Assembly: GCF_000282535.1 (NCBI RefSeq) | Contig: NZ_AKJC01000139.1 | Coordinates: forward strand, 1-52,646 | From: Pseudomonas sp. GM84 | GTDB lineage: Bacteria > Pseudomonadota > Gammaproteobacteria > Pseudomonadales > Pseudomonadaceae | Reading direction: 5' to 3' | Length of the DNA: 52,646 nt | Shown here: positions 39,626 to 49,844 of the stretch, in pieces | Layout: the number at the start of each line of letters is the position of its first letter | Numbering within the stretch: position 1 is the first letter of the stretch | The notes under the pieces: model-generated | The model's database searches: none | Seen by the model: only the letters and a program-made list of their open reading frames with translations | What the model was told of the DNA's origin: nothing | Translations under genes and position numbers: made by a program

Positions 39626-39654
39626 CGTGACCCGAGTATAGCTATCGGGTCACG
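39626..39654. other. 10-bp inverted repeat across the stop codon of the CNNM/CorC-type gene
   Basis: CGTGACCCGA at 39626-39635 and TCGGGTCACG at 39645-39654 are exact inverses with a 9-base gap. The right arm encodes the last codons of the gene and the stop codon (39642-39644) is in the loop. There is no T-run; it may be a factor-assisted terminator or chance. Confidence 0.45.
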
Positions 39655-40847
39655 GTCCACACCAGTACCTTGCTGGCGCAATTGTCCTCTGTTTCGAGGA
39701 TTTCCAGGCGATAGCGGCCGATCTTCAGGCAAACGGCGCTTTCCGGGATGCTTTCCAGCGCTTCGGTGACCAGCCCGTTGAGGGTCTTCGGGCCGCCGTC
39801 GCAGGGCAGGTGCCAGCCCAGGGTGCGGTTGATTTCCCGCAGCGAGGCGGTGCCTTCGATGACGAAGGTGCCGTCGGGTTGGGGGTGGACGTGTGGGTTG
39901 TCGAGGCTTTGCTCGTCCTCGAACTCGCCGACGATCTCCTCGAGGATGTCCTCCAGGGTGACGATGCCTTGTACTTCGCCGTACTCGTCCACCACGACGC
40001 CCAGGCGCCGTTGCTGCTTGTGGAAGTTCAGCAGTTGCAGTTGCAGGGGCGTGCTTTCGGGAACGAAGTAGGGTTCGTAGCAGGCGCTGTGCAGTGCCTC
40101 CAGGGTCAGCTCGGCCTTGGGCAGCAAGTGGCTGATGAGCTTGGTGTTGAGGATCGCTTCGACCTGGTTGATGTCGTTGTGGTAGACCGGCAGGCGTGTG
40201 TGGCGGCTGACGATCAGCTGCTCGATGATGCGTTCGATCGGCTCGTCCAGGTTGATGCCGTCGACCTCGTTGCGCGGTACCAGGATGTCGTTGACGGTGA
40301 TCTTGTCCAATGCCTGCAGACCGTCCAGCAAGCCGTGGCGAGGCGAGTCGAGCGCGTCGTCCTCGTCGAAATCGTCAGCTTCCTGCGGGTGCAGGGCAAC
40401 CGCCGTGGGTTGTACGCGGAACGGGCGCAACAGCAGTTTGGCGCAACCATCGAGCAGGCAGGCCAGGGGCTGCAGCAGGGTGAGCGGTGGTTTGAGCAGG
40501 CTGACACCGAGGCTGACGAACGCCTGCGGGTTGCGCCGTGCCAGGCGCCGAGGCAGGTATTCGGCAAGGATCAGCAGGGTCAGGGTCGCCCCCAGGCCGG
40601 CCAGCCAGAAGCCATGCTCGCCGCTGTAGCGCTGGCCGATCAGGCACGCCAGGCCCAGGACCAGCAGCTTGCCCAGGCTGGCGCAGAGCACCAGGGCCTG
40701 GGCCGGCAGTGGCGGCTGCCCATCGTCGCCGTTGCGCAGCGAGCCGTTGAGTTGCAGGCGGGCGGCATCCACCGCGGTGAACAGCGCCGACCACAGCAGC
40801 GCCAGTGCCAGAGTGCCGAATAGCGGAGCGTACGGCAGGGTGTCCAT
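39642..40847 (-). CDS. CNNM/CorC-family membrane protein with CBS pair
   Basis: A 401-residue inner-membrane protein. N-terminal DUF21/CNNM region with about four helices (about 8-28, 48-66, 78-95, 110-130), then a CBS-domain pair (about 190-310: ILVPRNEVDGINLDEP; VVDEYGEVQGIVTLEDILEEIVGE). A C-terminal CorC/HlyC domain (about 325-395) follows. Members of this family act in magnesium or cobalt efflux or resistance; the old name hemolysin is misleading. The downstream membrane portion is shortened relative to YfjD-like proteins. It lies 9 bases after the CcsA-like gene on the same strand, so the pair is probably an operon. Confidence 0.88.
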   Translation of the reverse strand: MDTLPYAPLFGTLALALLWSALFTAVDAARLQLNGSLRNGDDGQPPLPAQALVLCASLGKLLVLGLACLIGQRYSGEHGFWLAGLGATLTLLILAEYLPRRLARRNPQAFVSLGVSLLKPPLTLLQPLACLLDGCAKLLLRPFRVQPTAVALHPQEADDFDEDDALDSPRHGLLDGLQALDKITVNDILVPRNEVDGINLDEPIERIIEQLIVSRHTRLPVYHNDINQVEAILNTKLISHLLPKAELTLEALHSACYEPYFVPESTPLQLQLLNFHKQQRRLGVVVDEYGEVQGIVTLEDILEEIVGEFEDEQSLDNPHVHPQPDGTFVIEGTASLREINRTLGWHLPCDGGPKTLNGLVTEALESIPESAVCLKIGRYRLEILETEDNCASKVLVWTVTR

Positions 40848-40856
40848 GGGCGACCG

Positions 40857-41666
40857 TCAGATATGCAGGATGAATTCGCGAACCAGCTTGCTGCCGAAAT
40901 AGGCCAGCATCAGCAGGCAGAAACCGGCCAGGGTCCAGCGGATGGCCTTGTGGCCTCGCCAGCCCAGGCGCGTGCGGCCCCACAGCAGTACGCTGAACAC
41001 TATCCAGGCGACACAGGCCAGCAAGGTCTTGTGCACCAGGTGCTGGGCGAACAGGTTGTCGAGGAACAACCAGCCGGAGATCAGCGACAGCGACAGCAGG
41101 CACCAACCTGCCCACAGGAAGCCGAACAGCAGGCTTTCCATGGTCTGCAGGGGCGGGAAGTTGCGGATCAGACCGGACGGGTGCTTGTTCTTCAGCTGGT
41201 GATCCTGCAACAGCAGCAGCAGCGACTGGAACACGGCAATGGTGAACAGCCCGTAGGCCAGGATCGACAGCAAGATATGCGCGAGGATGCCTGGCTCTTC
41301 GTTGATCAGCGGCACGGTGCCGGGCGTGGCGAACTGGGCCAGCAGCGCGGTGATCGCACCGAGCGGGAACAGCAGCGCCAGCAGGTTCTCTACCGGGATG
41401 CGCAGGCAGGCCAGCAGGGTCAGGGCGATGACCGCCACGGCGATCAGGCTGGCGGCGCTGAAGAAATCGAGGCTCAGGCCCAGCGGGGTGATCAGCTGGA
41501 AGAACAGCGCACCGGCCTGGGCGAGCACGGCGATGGCACCGAGCAGGCCGAGCAGCCGCTTGTCGGCTTTGTCCGACTGGGCCAGGTGCAAACCTTGATA
41601 CACGGTCGCAGCTATATAGAGGCCGGCGGCGATCAGGGTAGGGATGAGGCTGGGTGAGGAGACCAT
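40857..41666 (-). CDS. CcsA/YpjD-type inner-membrane protein (cytochrome c assembly family)
   Basis: A 269-residue protein with eight hydrophobic helices, matching the cytochrome c assembly protein family (PF01578). Conserved features include HILLSILAYGLFTIAV (His near 133), FLWAGWCLLSLSLISGW near 190 and HLVHKTLLACVAW near 212, with His residues that could bind haem. In Pseudomonas this gene (often called ypjD) lies next to ffh, divergently, as here. Because the organism's c-type cytochromes are normally made by the Ccm system, the specific role is uncertain. ATG 41666 is supported by AGGAC 4-5 bases upstream. Confidence 0.88.
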   Translation of the reverse strand: MVSSPSLIPTLIAAGLYIAATVYQGLHLAQSDKADKRLLGLLGAIAVLAQAGALFFQLITPLGLSLDFFSAASLIAVAVIALTLLACLRIPVENLLALLFPLGAITALLAQFATPGTVPLINEEPGILAHILLSILAYGLFTIAVFQSLLLLLQDHQLKNKHPSGLIRNFPPLQTMESLLFGFLWAGWCLLSLSLISGWLFLDNLFAQHLVHKTLLACVAWIVFSVLLWGRTRLGWRGHKAIRWTLAGFCLLMLAYFGSKLVREFILHI

Positions 41667-41736
41667 AAGTCCTGGTTGGCGAGCCTTAAAGAGACGGAGT
41701 TTGGCATAGATCGTCACTGGCAAGGAAGTCTGGCAG

Positions 41737-41863
41737 GGCCCTATCGCCGGCAAGCCGGCTCCCACATGGAAGGCGGTGAGGTCCTTGTGGGAGCAACTGT
41801 CTTGCTCACTTGCCAAAAGTTGACGCAATCCCTGTGGGAGCCGGCTTGCCGGCGATGGAGGCA
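41737..41863. repeat. REP cluster, CCGGC subtype, with a degenerate third copy
   Basis: Complete REP arms lie at about 41737-41766 and, inverted, at about 41832-41863. Between them at about 41783-41799 is a remnant keeping only the TTGTGGGAGC end. The cluster fills most of the 340-base gap between the CcsA-like gene and ffh. Confidence 0.82.
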
Positions 41864-41914
41864 CCGAATATCCCCCAGGCCGCCAGCAAGGTGTGCGCCG
41901 CCGCCGCTCTTCGC

Positions 41915-41920
41915 TATAAT
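41915..41920 (+). promoter_or_regulatory. -10 element of a probable ffh promoter
   Basis: A perfect TATAAT lies 86 bases before the ffh start. The position 17 bases upstream (TGCGCC) is a poor -35, so the call rests on the -10 and on location. Confidence 0.4.
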
Positions 41921-42006
41921 CGCCGCCTTGCTGTGCCCAGCGCGTGTGCATTTTTCACCTGGGCGCCTGACAAACCTCGGCTTTTACTGGGCCTGAAAGG
42001 ATCACC

Positions 42007-43383
<1,377 letters not shown>

Positions 43384-43428
43384 CCCCTATTCCGGGAGCC
43401 CGCCTTTAGCTGGGCAGGCTTCCAGAAC

Positions 43429-43444
43429 CCCCGCCGTGGCGGGG
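43429..43444 (+). terminator. Small GC-rich hairpin after ffh
   Basis: CCCCGCC at 43429-43435 and GGCGGGG at 43438-43444 form 6-7 pairs, 46 bases after the ffh stop. There is no T-run. It may only partly end transcription, leaving some read-through to rpsP. Confidence 0.45.
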
Positions 43445-43515
43445 CAACTGCCGTGGATTTCACGGCTAAACCGGCAAATCTGGACGGTGGGGCAATGCCT
43501 TGCCGAAAAAGTCAT

Positions 43516-43545
43516 TTGCAAATGTCCGTGTATTCCCCGAGAATA
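43516..43545 (+). promoter_or_regulatory. Possible promoter of the rpsP operon
   Basis: TTGCAA at 43516-43521 and AGAATA at 43540-43545 are 18 bases apart. The region is AT-richer than its surroundings and the rpsP start is 86 bases away. Matches are only moderate. Confidence 0.4.
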
Positions 43546-43587
43546 TGCGGCCTTTTGGGCACCCGTGTGCCTATTTGGCATTCAGAT

Positions 43588-43605
43588 TTGCAGTACAAAC
43601 TGCAA
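43588..43605 (+). promoter_or_regulatory. Hairpin in the rpsP 5' leader
   Basis: TTGCAGT at 43588-43594 and ACTGCAA at 43599-43605 form a perfect 7-bp stem with loop ACAA, 25 bases before the rpsP start. It may take part in translation control of the ribosomal-protein operon, but no homologous structure could be compared here. Confidence 0.35.
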
Positions 43606-43630
43606 CACCGACTATAGGAACGATGTTCAC

Positions 43631-43882
43631 ATGGTAACCATTCGTCTGGCCCGTGGCGGCTCGAAAAAGCGCCCATTCTACCACCTGACCGTGACCAACT
43701 CGCGTAACGCCCGTGACGGCCGTTTCGTTGAGCGCGTTGGCTTCTTCAACCCGATCGCATCGGGCGCCGAAGTCAAGCTGTCGGTCAACCAAGAGCGCGT
43801 CACCTACTGGCTGAGCCAGGGCGCACAGCCGTCTGAGCGCGTTGCTCAGCTGCTGAAGGACGCTGCCAAGGCCGCTGCCTGA
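43631..43882 (+). CDS. rpsP: 30S ribosomal protein S16
   Basis: An 83-residue small-subunit protein with the family start [19 protein letters not shown] and the conserved [12 protein letters not shown] at about 34-45. ATG 43631 is the only sensible start; AGGAA lies about 10 bases upstream. First gene of the rpsP-rimM-trmD-rplS operon, with 5 bases to rimM. Confidence 0.97.
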   Translation: MVTIRLARGGSKKRPFYHLTVTNSRNARDGRFVERVGFFNPIASGAEVKLSVNQERVTYWLSQGAQPSERVAQLLKDAAKAAA

Positions 43883-43887
43883 ACAGT

Positions 43888-44424
43888 ATGAACGCGACGC
43901 CAGAAAAGGCTGACGACCTCATCGTCGTTGGCAAGATTTTTTCGGTTCACGGCGTTCGCGGCGAGGTGAAGGTGTATTCCTTTACCGATCCGATTGAAAA
44001 CCTGTTGGATTATCCGCGCTGGATGCTTCGGCACGAAGGCACGGTAAAGCAGGTCGAGCTGGTCAGCGGTCGTGGCTCCCAAAAGGGCCTGGTCGTGAAA
44101 CTGAAAGGCCTCGATGATCGCGATGAAGCCCGTCTTCTGAGTGGTTACGAAATCTGCATTGCGCGGAGCCTTTTGCCCAACCTGGCCGCAGACGAGTACT
44201 ACTGGTACCAGCTGCAGGGCCTGAAGGTCATCAACCAGGACGAACACCTGTTCGGCAAGGTCGATCACCTGTTGGAGACCGGTGCGAACGATGTAATGGT
44301 GGTCAAGCCCTGCGCAGGCAGCCTGGATGATCGCGAGCGTCTGTTGCCCTATACGGCGCAATGCGTGCTCAACGTCGACCTGGAAGCAGGCGTGATGCGG
44401 GTTGAATGGGACGCGGACTTCTAG
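43888..44424 (+). CDS. rimM: Ribosome maturation factor RimM
   Basis: A 178-residue factor helping assemble the head of the 30S subunit. It has an N-terminal RimM barrel (VVGKIFSVHGVRGEVKVYSFTDP, split at about 13-35) and a C-terminal PRC-barrel (about 98-176: EYYWYQLQGLKV; GANDVMVVKP). It lies between rpsP, whose product S16 is in the same 30S region, and trmD, with only 5- and 3-base gaps. Confidence 0.96.
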   Translation: MNATPEKADDLIVVGKIFSVHGVRGEVKVYSFTDPIENLLDYPRWMLRHEGTVKQVELVSGRGSQKGLVVKLKGLDDRDEARLLSGYEICIARSLLPNLAADEYYWYQLQGLKVINQDEHLFGKVDHLLETGANDVMVVKPCAGSLDDRERLLPYTAQCVLNVDLEAGVMRVEWDADF

Positions 44425-44427
44425 ACG

Positions 44428-45180
44428 ATGGGTAACCTTCGCGTAGACGTCATCACGTTGTTCCCCGAGATGTTCTCGGCCATCACGGAGTACGGCATTA
44501 CCAGCCGCGCGGTGAAACAGGGGTTGCTTCAGGTGACTTGCTGGAACCCGCGGGACTACACCACAGATCGTCACCACACGGTGGATGATCGGCCGTTTGG
44601 CGGTGGTCCGGGCATGGTGATGAAAATCAAGCCTCTGGAAGACGCCCTGGTTAGCGCCAGGCAAGCGACCGGAGCATCGGCAAAGGTGATCTACCTTTCG
44701 CCGCAAGGCCGCAAGCTTACCCAGCAGGCGGTCAAAGGCCTGGCAGAGCAGGAATCGTTGATCCTGATCGCCGGTCGTTATGAAGGCATCGACGAGCGCT
44801 TTATCGAGGCTCATGTCGATGAGGAGTGGTCGATTGGCGACTATGTGCTTTCCGGTGGCGAGCTGCCGGCCATGGTACTGATCGATGCGGTTACGCGGCT
44901 GCTGCCCGGAGCTTTAGGGCATGTGGACTCGGCGGAAGAAGATTCCTTCACCGACGGTCTGCTCGATTGCCCGCACTACACCCGACCCGAGGTGTATGCG
45001 GATCAGCGTGTTCCCGACGTGTTGCTAAGTGGCAACCATGCACATATCCGGCGTTGGAGGATGAAGCAGTCCCTTGGTAGGACCTTCGAACGACGCGCCG
45101 ATCTTCTGGAAAGTCGCTCGCTTTCTGGAGAAGAGAAGAAGCTGCTCGAGGAATATCTCCGCGAGCGGGACGATAGTTAA
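44428..45180 (+). CDS. trmD: tRNA (guanine-N1-)-methyltransferase
   Basis: A 250-residue SPOUT methyltransferase making m1G37 in tRNAs with GNN-type codons, preventing frameshifts. The knot that binds S-adenosylmethionine shows LSPQGRKL (about 91-98), [11 protein letters not shown] (about 113-123) and [12 protein letters not shown] (about 136-147). FGGGPGM is at about 58-64. The start codon lies 3 bases after rimM. The product acts as a dimer. Length and spacing are normal for gamma-proteobacteria. Confidence 0.97.
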   Translation: MGNLRVDVITLFPEMFSAITEYGITSRAVKQGLLQVTCWNPRDYTTDRHHTVDDRPFGGGPGMVMKIKPLEDALVSARQATGASAKVIYLSPQGRKLTQQAVKGLAEQESLILIAGRYEGIDERFIEAHVDEEWSIGDYVLSGGELPAMVLIDAVTRLLPGALGHVDSAEEDSFTDGLLDCPHYTRPEVYADQRVPDVLLSGNHAHIRRWRMKQSLGRTFERRADLLESRSLSGEEKKLLEEYLRERDDS

Positions 45181-45222
45181 ACGTATCGATGGTGGATCAA
45201 GTATCCATCTTAGGAGCACAGC

Positions 45223-45573
45223 ATGACCAACAAGATCATCCAGCAGCTCGAAGCCGAGCAGATGAGCAAGGAAATCCCAACCTTCGCACCAGGCGACACC
45301 ATTGTCGTTCAGGTTAAAGTGAAGGAAGGTGAGCGTTCCCGTCTGCAGGCGTTCGAAGGCGTCGTTATCGCCAAGCGTAACCGCGGTCTGAACAGCGCCT
45401 TCACCGTGCGCAAGATCTCCAGCGGCGTTGGCGTAGAGCGTACCTTCCAGACCTACAGCCCGCAGATCGACAGCCTGGCCGTGAAACGTCGTGGTGACGT
45501 GCGTAAAGCCAAGCTGTACTACCTGCGCGACCTGTCCGGCAAAGCCGCTCGCATCAAGGAAAAACTGTCCTGA
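45223..45573 (+). CDS. rplS: 50S ribosomal protein L19
   Basis: A 116-residue large-subunit protein. Family segments are [16 protein letters not shown] (about 21-36), [16 protein letters not shown] and [13 protein letters not shown], with [14 protein letters not shown] near the end. AGGAG sits 6 bases before ATG 45223. It ends the rpsP operon and is followed by a strong terminator. Confidence 0.98.
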   Translation: MTNKIIQQLEAEQMSKEIPTFAPGDTIVVQVKVKEGERSRLQAFEGVVIAKRNRGLNSAFTVRKISSGVGVERTFQTYSPQIDSLAVKRRGDVRKAKLYYLRDLSGKAARIKEKLS

Positions 45574-45609
45574 GTACAGTTTGCCCGGTGGCCCAGGCCG
45601 CCTAGCGAG

Positions 45610-45637
45610 AAAAAAGCAGCCTTCGGGCTGCTTTTTT
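45610..45637 (+). terminator. Rho-independent terminator of the rpsP operon
   Basis: AAAAAAGCAGCC (45610-45621), loop TTCG, then GGCTGC and six T: an extra-stable tetraloop hairpin 37 bases after rplS. Confidence 0.95.
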
Positions 45638-45666
45638 GCTTTTTGAAACCCCGCAATGTGACAGAC

Positions 45667-46074
45667 ATGACTGCCCGAGATCAGGAAATCCAGCGCCGCA
45701 CCGAGCTTTCGGTGACCCGCGTGACCAAAGCCGTATTCCCCAACACCACCAACCACCACAACACCCTCTTCGGCGGCACTGCGCTGGCCTGGATGGACGA
45801 AGTGTCGTTCATCGCCGCCACGCGCTTCTGCCGTCTGCCGCTGGTGACCGTGTCCACCGACCGCATCGACTTCAAGCACCCGATCCCGGCGGGCTCGATC
45901 GTCGAGCTGGTCGGCACGGTGATCAAGGTCGGCAATACCAGCCTGCAGGTGCAGGTCGACGTGTTCGTCGAGAACATGTACCTCGATGGCCGCGAGCGTG
46001 CGATCCATGGCGTGTTCAGCTTCGTTGCCATCGACGAGGACAAGCGCCCGGTGCCCGTGCTGCCTCAGGCCTGA
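45667..46074 (+). CDS. Acyl-CoA thioesterase (hotdog fold, YciA/Acot type)
   Basis: A 135-residue hotdog-fold thioesterase. The catalytic region NHHNTLFGGTALAWMDEV (about 27-44) has the Asn and Asp used by this family, followed by DRIDFKHPIPAGSIVEL. It probably hydrolyses acyl-CoA to free acid and CoA in the cytoplasm. ATG 45667 is chosen; a TTG start at 45643 would fall almost in the terminator's T-run. The 3' end overlaps the convergent antiporter gene by 10 bases. Confidence 0.88.
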   Translation: MTARDQEIQRRTELSVTRVTKAVFPNTTNHHNTLFGGTALAWMDEVSFIAATRFCRLPLVTVSTDRIDFKHPIPAGSIVELVGTVIKVGNTSLQVQVDVFVENMYLDGRERAIHGVFSFVAIDEDKRPVPVLPQA

Positions 46075-47882
46075 TTCAACTCCGCTACTGCCGGTTCCAC
46101 CAGCGCCACCAATGTCCAGCCTGCTTGGGGTTGCAGTGGTTCGTCAGCGCTGGCGACATGCACCCAACCGTGTTCGTCACGTGCAAACAGCAGGTGTGCC
46201 CGTTCGCCATGCAGGGCCCGGTAGTCCTCCCAGTCGAAGCCTTCGGTGAGCGTGGTGCTGTAGAGCTCCGCGCCTTCATGCAGGCGGTTGGCCAGTTGCA
46301 GATAGGTCATCGGGCTTGCGCCGAGCAGATGCCCGCGGTGCTCTTCGGCGGCCCGGTGCTTGTCGCTGCGCTGCTTCTCCAGGCCGCTGGCCAGCACGAA
46401 CAGGCGGCCGTGGCCAAAGTCATGGCGAAAGCGGGCGCAGGCCAGGGCATTGATCTCGCCCGCAGGCGACAACCCCAGCAGATGGCCCAGGCCGACCAGG
46501 TCAAGGTGCGCATCAGCATGCTGCGAGGCCGGGTTGCCAAAATAGGTGGGCAGCCCATCCATGCGCGCTGCACGAATGTTTTCCCAGCTCGAATCGGTCA
46601 GTAGCACGCGACAGCCCAGTTGCTGCAACGCCTTGGCGATGGCCCGGGCCGGCTCGTTGGCGCCGACGATGAGAAAGCCGCTGGGCGCCGGTTCTGCGAC
46701 CTTGAGCAGGCGTGCCAGGGGGCGTGCCGTGGCGCTCTGTATGACCACGGTGCCGATGATCACGGCGAAGGTCAGCGGCACCAGCAGCAGGGCGCCCTGG
46801 TGGCCGGCCTCATGCAGGCGGATGGCGAAGATCGCCGACACCGCCGCGGCGACGATGCCGCGTGGCGCGACCCAGGCGAGCAGGGCGCGCTCGCGCCAGT
46901 TCAGCGATGAGCCCAGGGTCGACAGCGCCACATTGAGCGGTCGCGCCAGCAACTGGATCACCAACAACAGCGCCAGCACAGCGGGTCCCAGGCCGATCAT
47001 GGCGTGCAGGTCGAGGCGCGCGGCGAGCAGGATGAACAGGCCGGAGATCAGCAATACGCTGAGGTTTTCCTTGAAATGCAGGATCTGCCGCACATCGACC
47101 CCGCGCATGTTGGCCAGCCACATGCCCATCACCGTGACGGCCAGCAACCCGGATTCGTGGACGATCTGGTTGGCGGCGATGAAAATGCCCAGCACCGCGG
47201 CCAGCGAGGCCAGGTTGTGCAGGTATTCCGGCAGCCACTGTTCCCGCATGATCTGCCCGAGCAGCCAGCCGCCTGCCGCCCCCAGGGCGCTGCCGCAGAA
47301 GATCACCCCGGCGAAGGTCACCAGGCTCTGGGTCAGGCCATCGCCAGCGCCACTGGCGATGATGAAGCTGTACACCACCACGGCCAGCAGGGCACCGATC
47401 GGGTCGATCATGATGCCTTCCCAGCGCAGGATGTTGGCGATGGCCGCCTTGGGCCGCACCACCCGCAGCATCGGCACGATCACGGTGGGGCCGGTGACCA
47501 GGGTCAGGGTGCCGAACAGGATCGCCAAGGGCCAGTCGAAGCCCAGCAGCCAGTGGGTAGCCAGCGCGATCACCAGCCAGGTCGACAGCGCCCCCACGGT
47601 AACCAGCCGGTGCACCACGCTGCCGATGTCGCGCCACTGCGACAGGTGCAGGGTCAGGCTGCCCTCGAACAGGATCAGCGCCACCGCCAGCGACACCAGT
47701 GGCATCAGCAATGGGCCGAACAGCGCTTGCGGGTCCAGCCAGCCAAGGATCGGCCCGGCGAGGATGCCGGCCAGCAGCAGAAACAGGATGGCGGGTAATT
47801 TCAGGCGCCAGGCCAGCCACTGGCAGGCCAAGGCGGCAGCGCCGATACCGCCGACGCTGAGAAGGATCTGCTGTTCGTTCAT
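46065..47882 (-). CDS. CPA-type Na+(K+)/H+ antiporter with TrkA-N-like C-terminal domain
   Basis: A 605-residue protein. Twelve or so membrane helices occupy about 5-390 with the CPA1-type core: GPTVIVPML near 125-133 and IDPIGALLA near 159-167, which holds the ion-binding Asp. The soluble tail (about 400-600) begins with SGFLIVGANEPARAIAKAL, a TrkA-N/RCK-like Rossmann motif that probably senses NAD(H) or another ligand. It exchanges cations for protons across the inner membrane; ion preference is unknown. GGGAG lies 5 bases before ATG 47882. It is divergent from xerD across 68 bases. Confidence 0.9.
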   Translation of the reverse strand: MNEQQILLSVGGIGAAALACQWLAWRLKLPAILFLLLAGILAGPILGWLDPQALFGPLLMPLVSLAVALILFEGSLTLHLSQWRDIGSVVHRLVTVGALSTWLVIALATHWLLGFDWPLAILFGTLTLVTGPTVIVPMLRVVRPKAAIANILRWEGIMIDPIGALLAVVVYSFIIASGAGDGLTQSLVTFAGVIFCGSALGAAGGWLLGQIMREQWLPEYLHNLASLAAVLGIFIAANQIVHESGLLAVTVMGMWLANMRGVDVRQILHFKENLSVLLISGLFILLAARLDLHAMIGLGPAVLALLLVIQLLARPLNVALSTLGSSLNWRERALLAWVAPRGIVAAAVSAIFAIRLHEAGHQGALLLVPLTFAVIIGTVVIQSATARPLARLLKVAEPAPSGFLIVGANEPARAIAKALQQLGCRVLLTDSSWENIRAARMDGLPTYFGNPASQHADAHLDLVGLGHLLGLSPAGEINALACARFRHDFGHGRLFVLASGLEKQRSDKHRAAEEHRGHLLGASPMTYLQLANRLHEGAELYSTTLTEGFDWEDYRALHGERAHLLFARDEHGWVHVASADEPLQPQAGWTLVALVEPAVAELNQA

Positions 47883-47950
47883 GCGGGCTCCCTATGCCGG
47901 CGTGGTTATGAAAGACTAAGCGCCATTTCGTCGTTTTCCACCGAGTTTTC

Positions 47951-48847
47951 ATGCCTGCCCTCGACCACCCTCTGATCGACCAGTTCCTCGACGCCCTGTG
48001 GCTGGAAAAAGGCCTGTCCGACAACACCCGCGTTTCCTATCGCAGCGACCTGGCACTGTTCAATGGCTGGCTGCAGGCGCATTCGGTGACCCTGCCCGAC
48101 GCCGGCCGCGAGTTGATCCTCGACCACCTGGCCTGGCGCCTCGACCAGGGCTACAAGCCGCGTTCCACGGCGCGCTTTCTCTCGGGGCTGCGCGGCTTCT
48201 TTCGTTACCTGCTGCGGGAAAAGCTGGTAGCCGTCGACCCCACCTTGCAGGTCGAGATGCCGCAATTGGGCAAGCCATTGCCCAAATCGTTGTCGGAAGC
48301 CGATGTCGAGGCACTGTTGCAAGCCCCGGACCTTGGCGAAGCCATCGGCCAGCGCGACCGTGCGATGCTCGAAGTGCTCTACGCTTGCGGCTTGCGGGTG
48401 ACCGAGCTGGTGAGCCTGACCCTTGACCAGATCAACCTGCGCCAGGGCGTGCTGCGGGTGATGGGCAAAGGCAGCAAGGAGCGCCTGGTGCCGATGGGCG
48501 AGGAGGCGGTGCTGTGGCTGGAGCGCTATGTGCGGGACGGTCGCAGCGAGCTGCTCAATGGCCGGCCCAGCGACGTGCTGTTCCCCAGTCAGCGCGGCGA
48601 GCAGATGACCCGCCAGACCTTCTGGCACCGCATCAAGCACCATGCACGGGTAGCGGGCATCGACAAGTCCTTGTCGCCGCACACCCTGCGCCACGCCTTC
48701 GCCACCCACTTGCTCAACCATGGCGCCGACTTGCGCGTGGTGCAGATGCTGCTGGGCCACAGCGACCTGTCGACCACGCAGATCTACACCCATGTGGCCA
48801 AGGCCCGTTTGCAGCAGCTGCATGCCCAGCATCACCCGCGTGGATGA
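47951..48847 (+). CDS. xerD: Tyrosine recombinase XerD
   Basis: A 298-residue recombinase resolving chromosome dimers at dif with XerC under FtsK control. It has an N-terminal SAM-like DNA-binding domain (about 7-92) and a catalytic domain with all active residues: R149 (CGLRVTEL), K173 (GKGSKERL), H244 and R247 (SPHTLRHAF), H270 (LLGHSDLS) and Y279 (IYTH). Length and core context (dsbC next, 153 bases on) indicate the chromosomal enzyme and not a phage integrase. Confidence 0.96.
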   Translation: MPALDHPLIDQFLDALWLEKGLSDNTRVSYRSDLALFNGWLQAHSVTLPDAGRELILDHLAWRLDQGYKPRSTARFLSGLRGFFRYLLREKLVAVDPTLQVEMPQLGKPLPKSLSEADVEALLQAPDLGEAIGQRDRAMLEVLYACGLRVTELVSLTLDQINLRQGVLRVMGKGSKERLVPMGEEAVLWLERYVRDGRSELLNGRPSDVLFPSQRGEQMTRQTFWHRIKHHARVAGIDKSLSPHTLRHAFATHLLNHGADLRVVQMLLGHSDLSTTQIYTHVAKARLQQLHAQHHPRG

Positions 48848-49000
48848 ATGATTTTCATGTTCCGCCGGCCGGTACCTGCAGACCCCTTCATTGGCGGTGT
48901 GATGTGGTAGGCTTGAGCGGTTTGCACCAAGGGCCGCACGGTCGCCGCGGTTTTTCCGCAGGTGACGCCCTCCGGCCCCTGTCCGCCTTCAGGAGTTCCC

Positions 49001-49762
49001 ATGCGCTTGACCCAGATGATCGCCGCCGCCGCGTTGGCGCTGGCCAGTACCTTCGCCGTTGCCGCGGCGACCGATAGCAATGCCGTTGCCGAGCAGGCCA
49101 TCCGCAAATCGTTGCAGAACCTCGAACTGGAAGTGCCCGTGGAAAGCGTGGCCAGCAGTCCGGTCAGCGGCCTCTATGAAGTGAAGCTGCAGGGCGGTCG
49201 CGTGCTGTACGCCAGCGGCGACGGCCAGTTCGTCATGCAGGGCTATCTGTTCCAGATCCAGGACGGCAAGCCGGTCAACCTGACTGAAAAGACCGAACGT
49301 CTGGGCATCGCCAAGCTCATCAACGGCATTCCAGCCGCCGAGATGGTGGTTTATCCTGCCAAGGGCGAAACCAAGTCGCACATCACCGTATTCACCGACA
49401 CCACCTGCCCGTACTGCCACAAGCTGCACGCCGAAGTCCCGGAGCTCAACCGTCGCGGTATCGAAGTGCGTTATGTCGCCTTCCCGCGCCAGGGCCTCGG
49501 TTCGTCGGGTGATGAGCAGTTGCAGGCCGTGTGGTGCTCCAGCGACCGCCGCGCGGCGCTGGACAAGATGGTCGAAGGCAAGGAAATCAAGGCTGCCAAG
49601 TGCGCCAACCCGGTCAGCAAGCAGTTCCAGCTGGGCCAGTCGATCGGGGTCAATGGCACCCCGGCGATCGTGCTCGAGAACGGCCAGGTGATCCCGGGCT
49701 ACCAGCCTGCGCCACAAGTGGCCAAGCTGGCCCTGGCCGGCCAGCAGCAGGCCGCCAAGTAA
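49001..49762 (+). CDS. dsbC: Periplasmic thiol:disulfide isomerase DsbC
   Basis: A 253-residue periplasmic isomerase. Signal peptide 1-22 is cut near VAAA. The N-terminal dimerisation domain (about 25-85) is followed by a thioredoxin-fold domain with the active site CPYC at 136-139 and a cis-Pro loop NGTPAI near 220. It corrects wrong disulfides and is normally kept reduced by DsbD. ATG 49001 follows a perfect AGGAG at 48991-48995. It sits between xerD and hom, the usual order in Pseudomonas. Confidence 0.95.
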   Translation: MRLTQMIAAAALALASTFAVAAATDSNAVAEQAIRKSLQNLELEVPVESVASSPVSGLYEVKLQGGRVLYASGDGQFVMQGYLFQIQDGKPVNLTEKTERLGIAKLINGIPAAEMVVYPAKGETKSHITVFTDTTCPYCHKLHAEVPELNRRGIEVRYVAFPRQGLGSSGDEQLQAVWCSSDRRAALDKMVEGKEIKAAKCANPVSKQFQLGQSIGVNGTPAIVLENGQVIPGYQPAPQVAKLALAGQQQAAK

Positions 49763-49844
49763 TTCATTCAGTACGCCGTCGTCATGGGGTGACGGCATGT
49801 TTCACGGTCGGCGCAGGTGCCGGCCGTTCAATGGGGAGTTCACA

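Noticed and set aside
39378..39641. A small gene between the MFS transporter and the CNNM/CorC-type gene
   Set aside because: The only plus-strand frame (39533-39769) runs into the antisense of the CNNM-type gene and looks non-coding.
41737..41863. Possible CRISPR-like spaced repeats
   Set aside because: The repeats are inverted, only two and a remnant, and match REP elements found elsewhere in the window; no cas genes.
47951..48847. Tyrosine recombinase as a sign of an integrated element
   Set aside because: Length, motifs and the dsbC-hom-thrC context identify chromosomal XerD; no att-like repeats or phage genes nearby.
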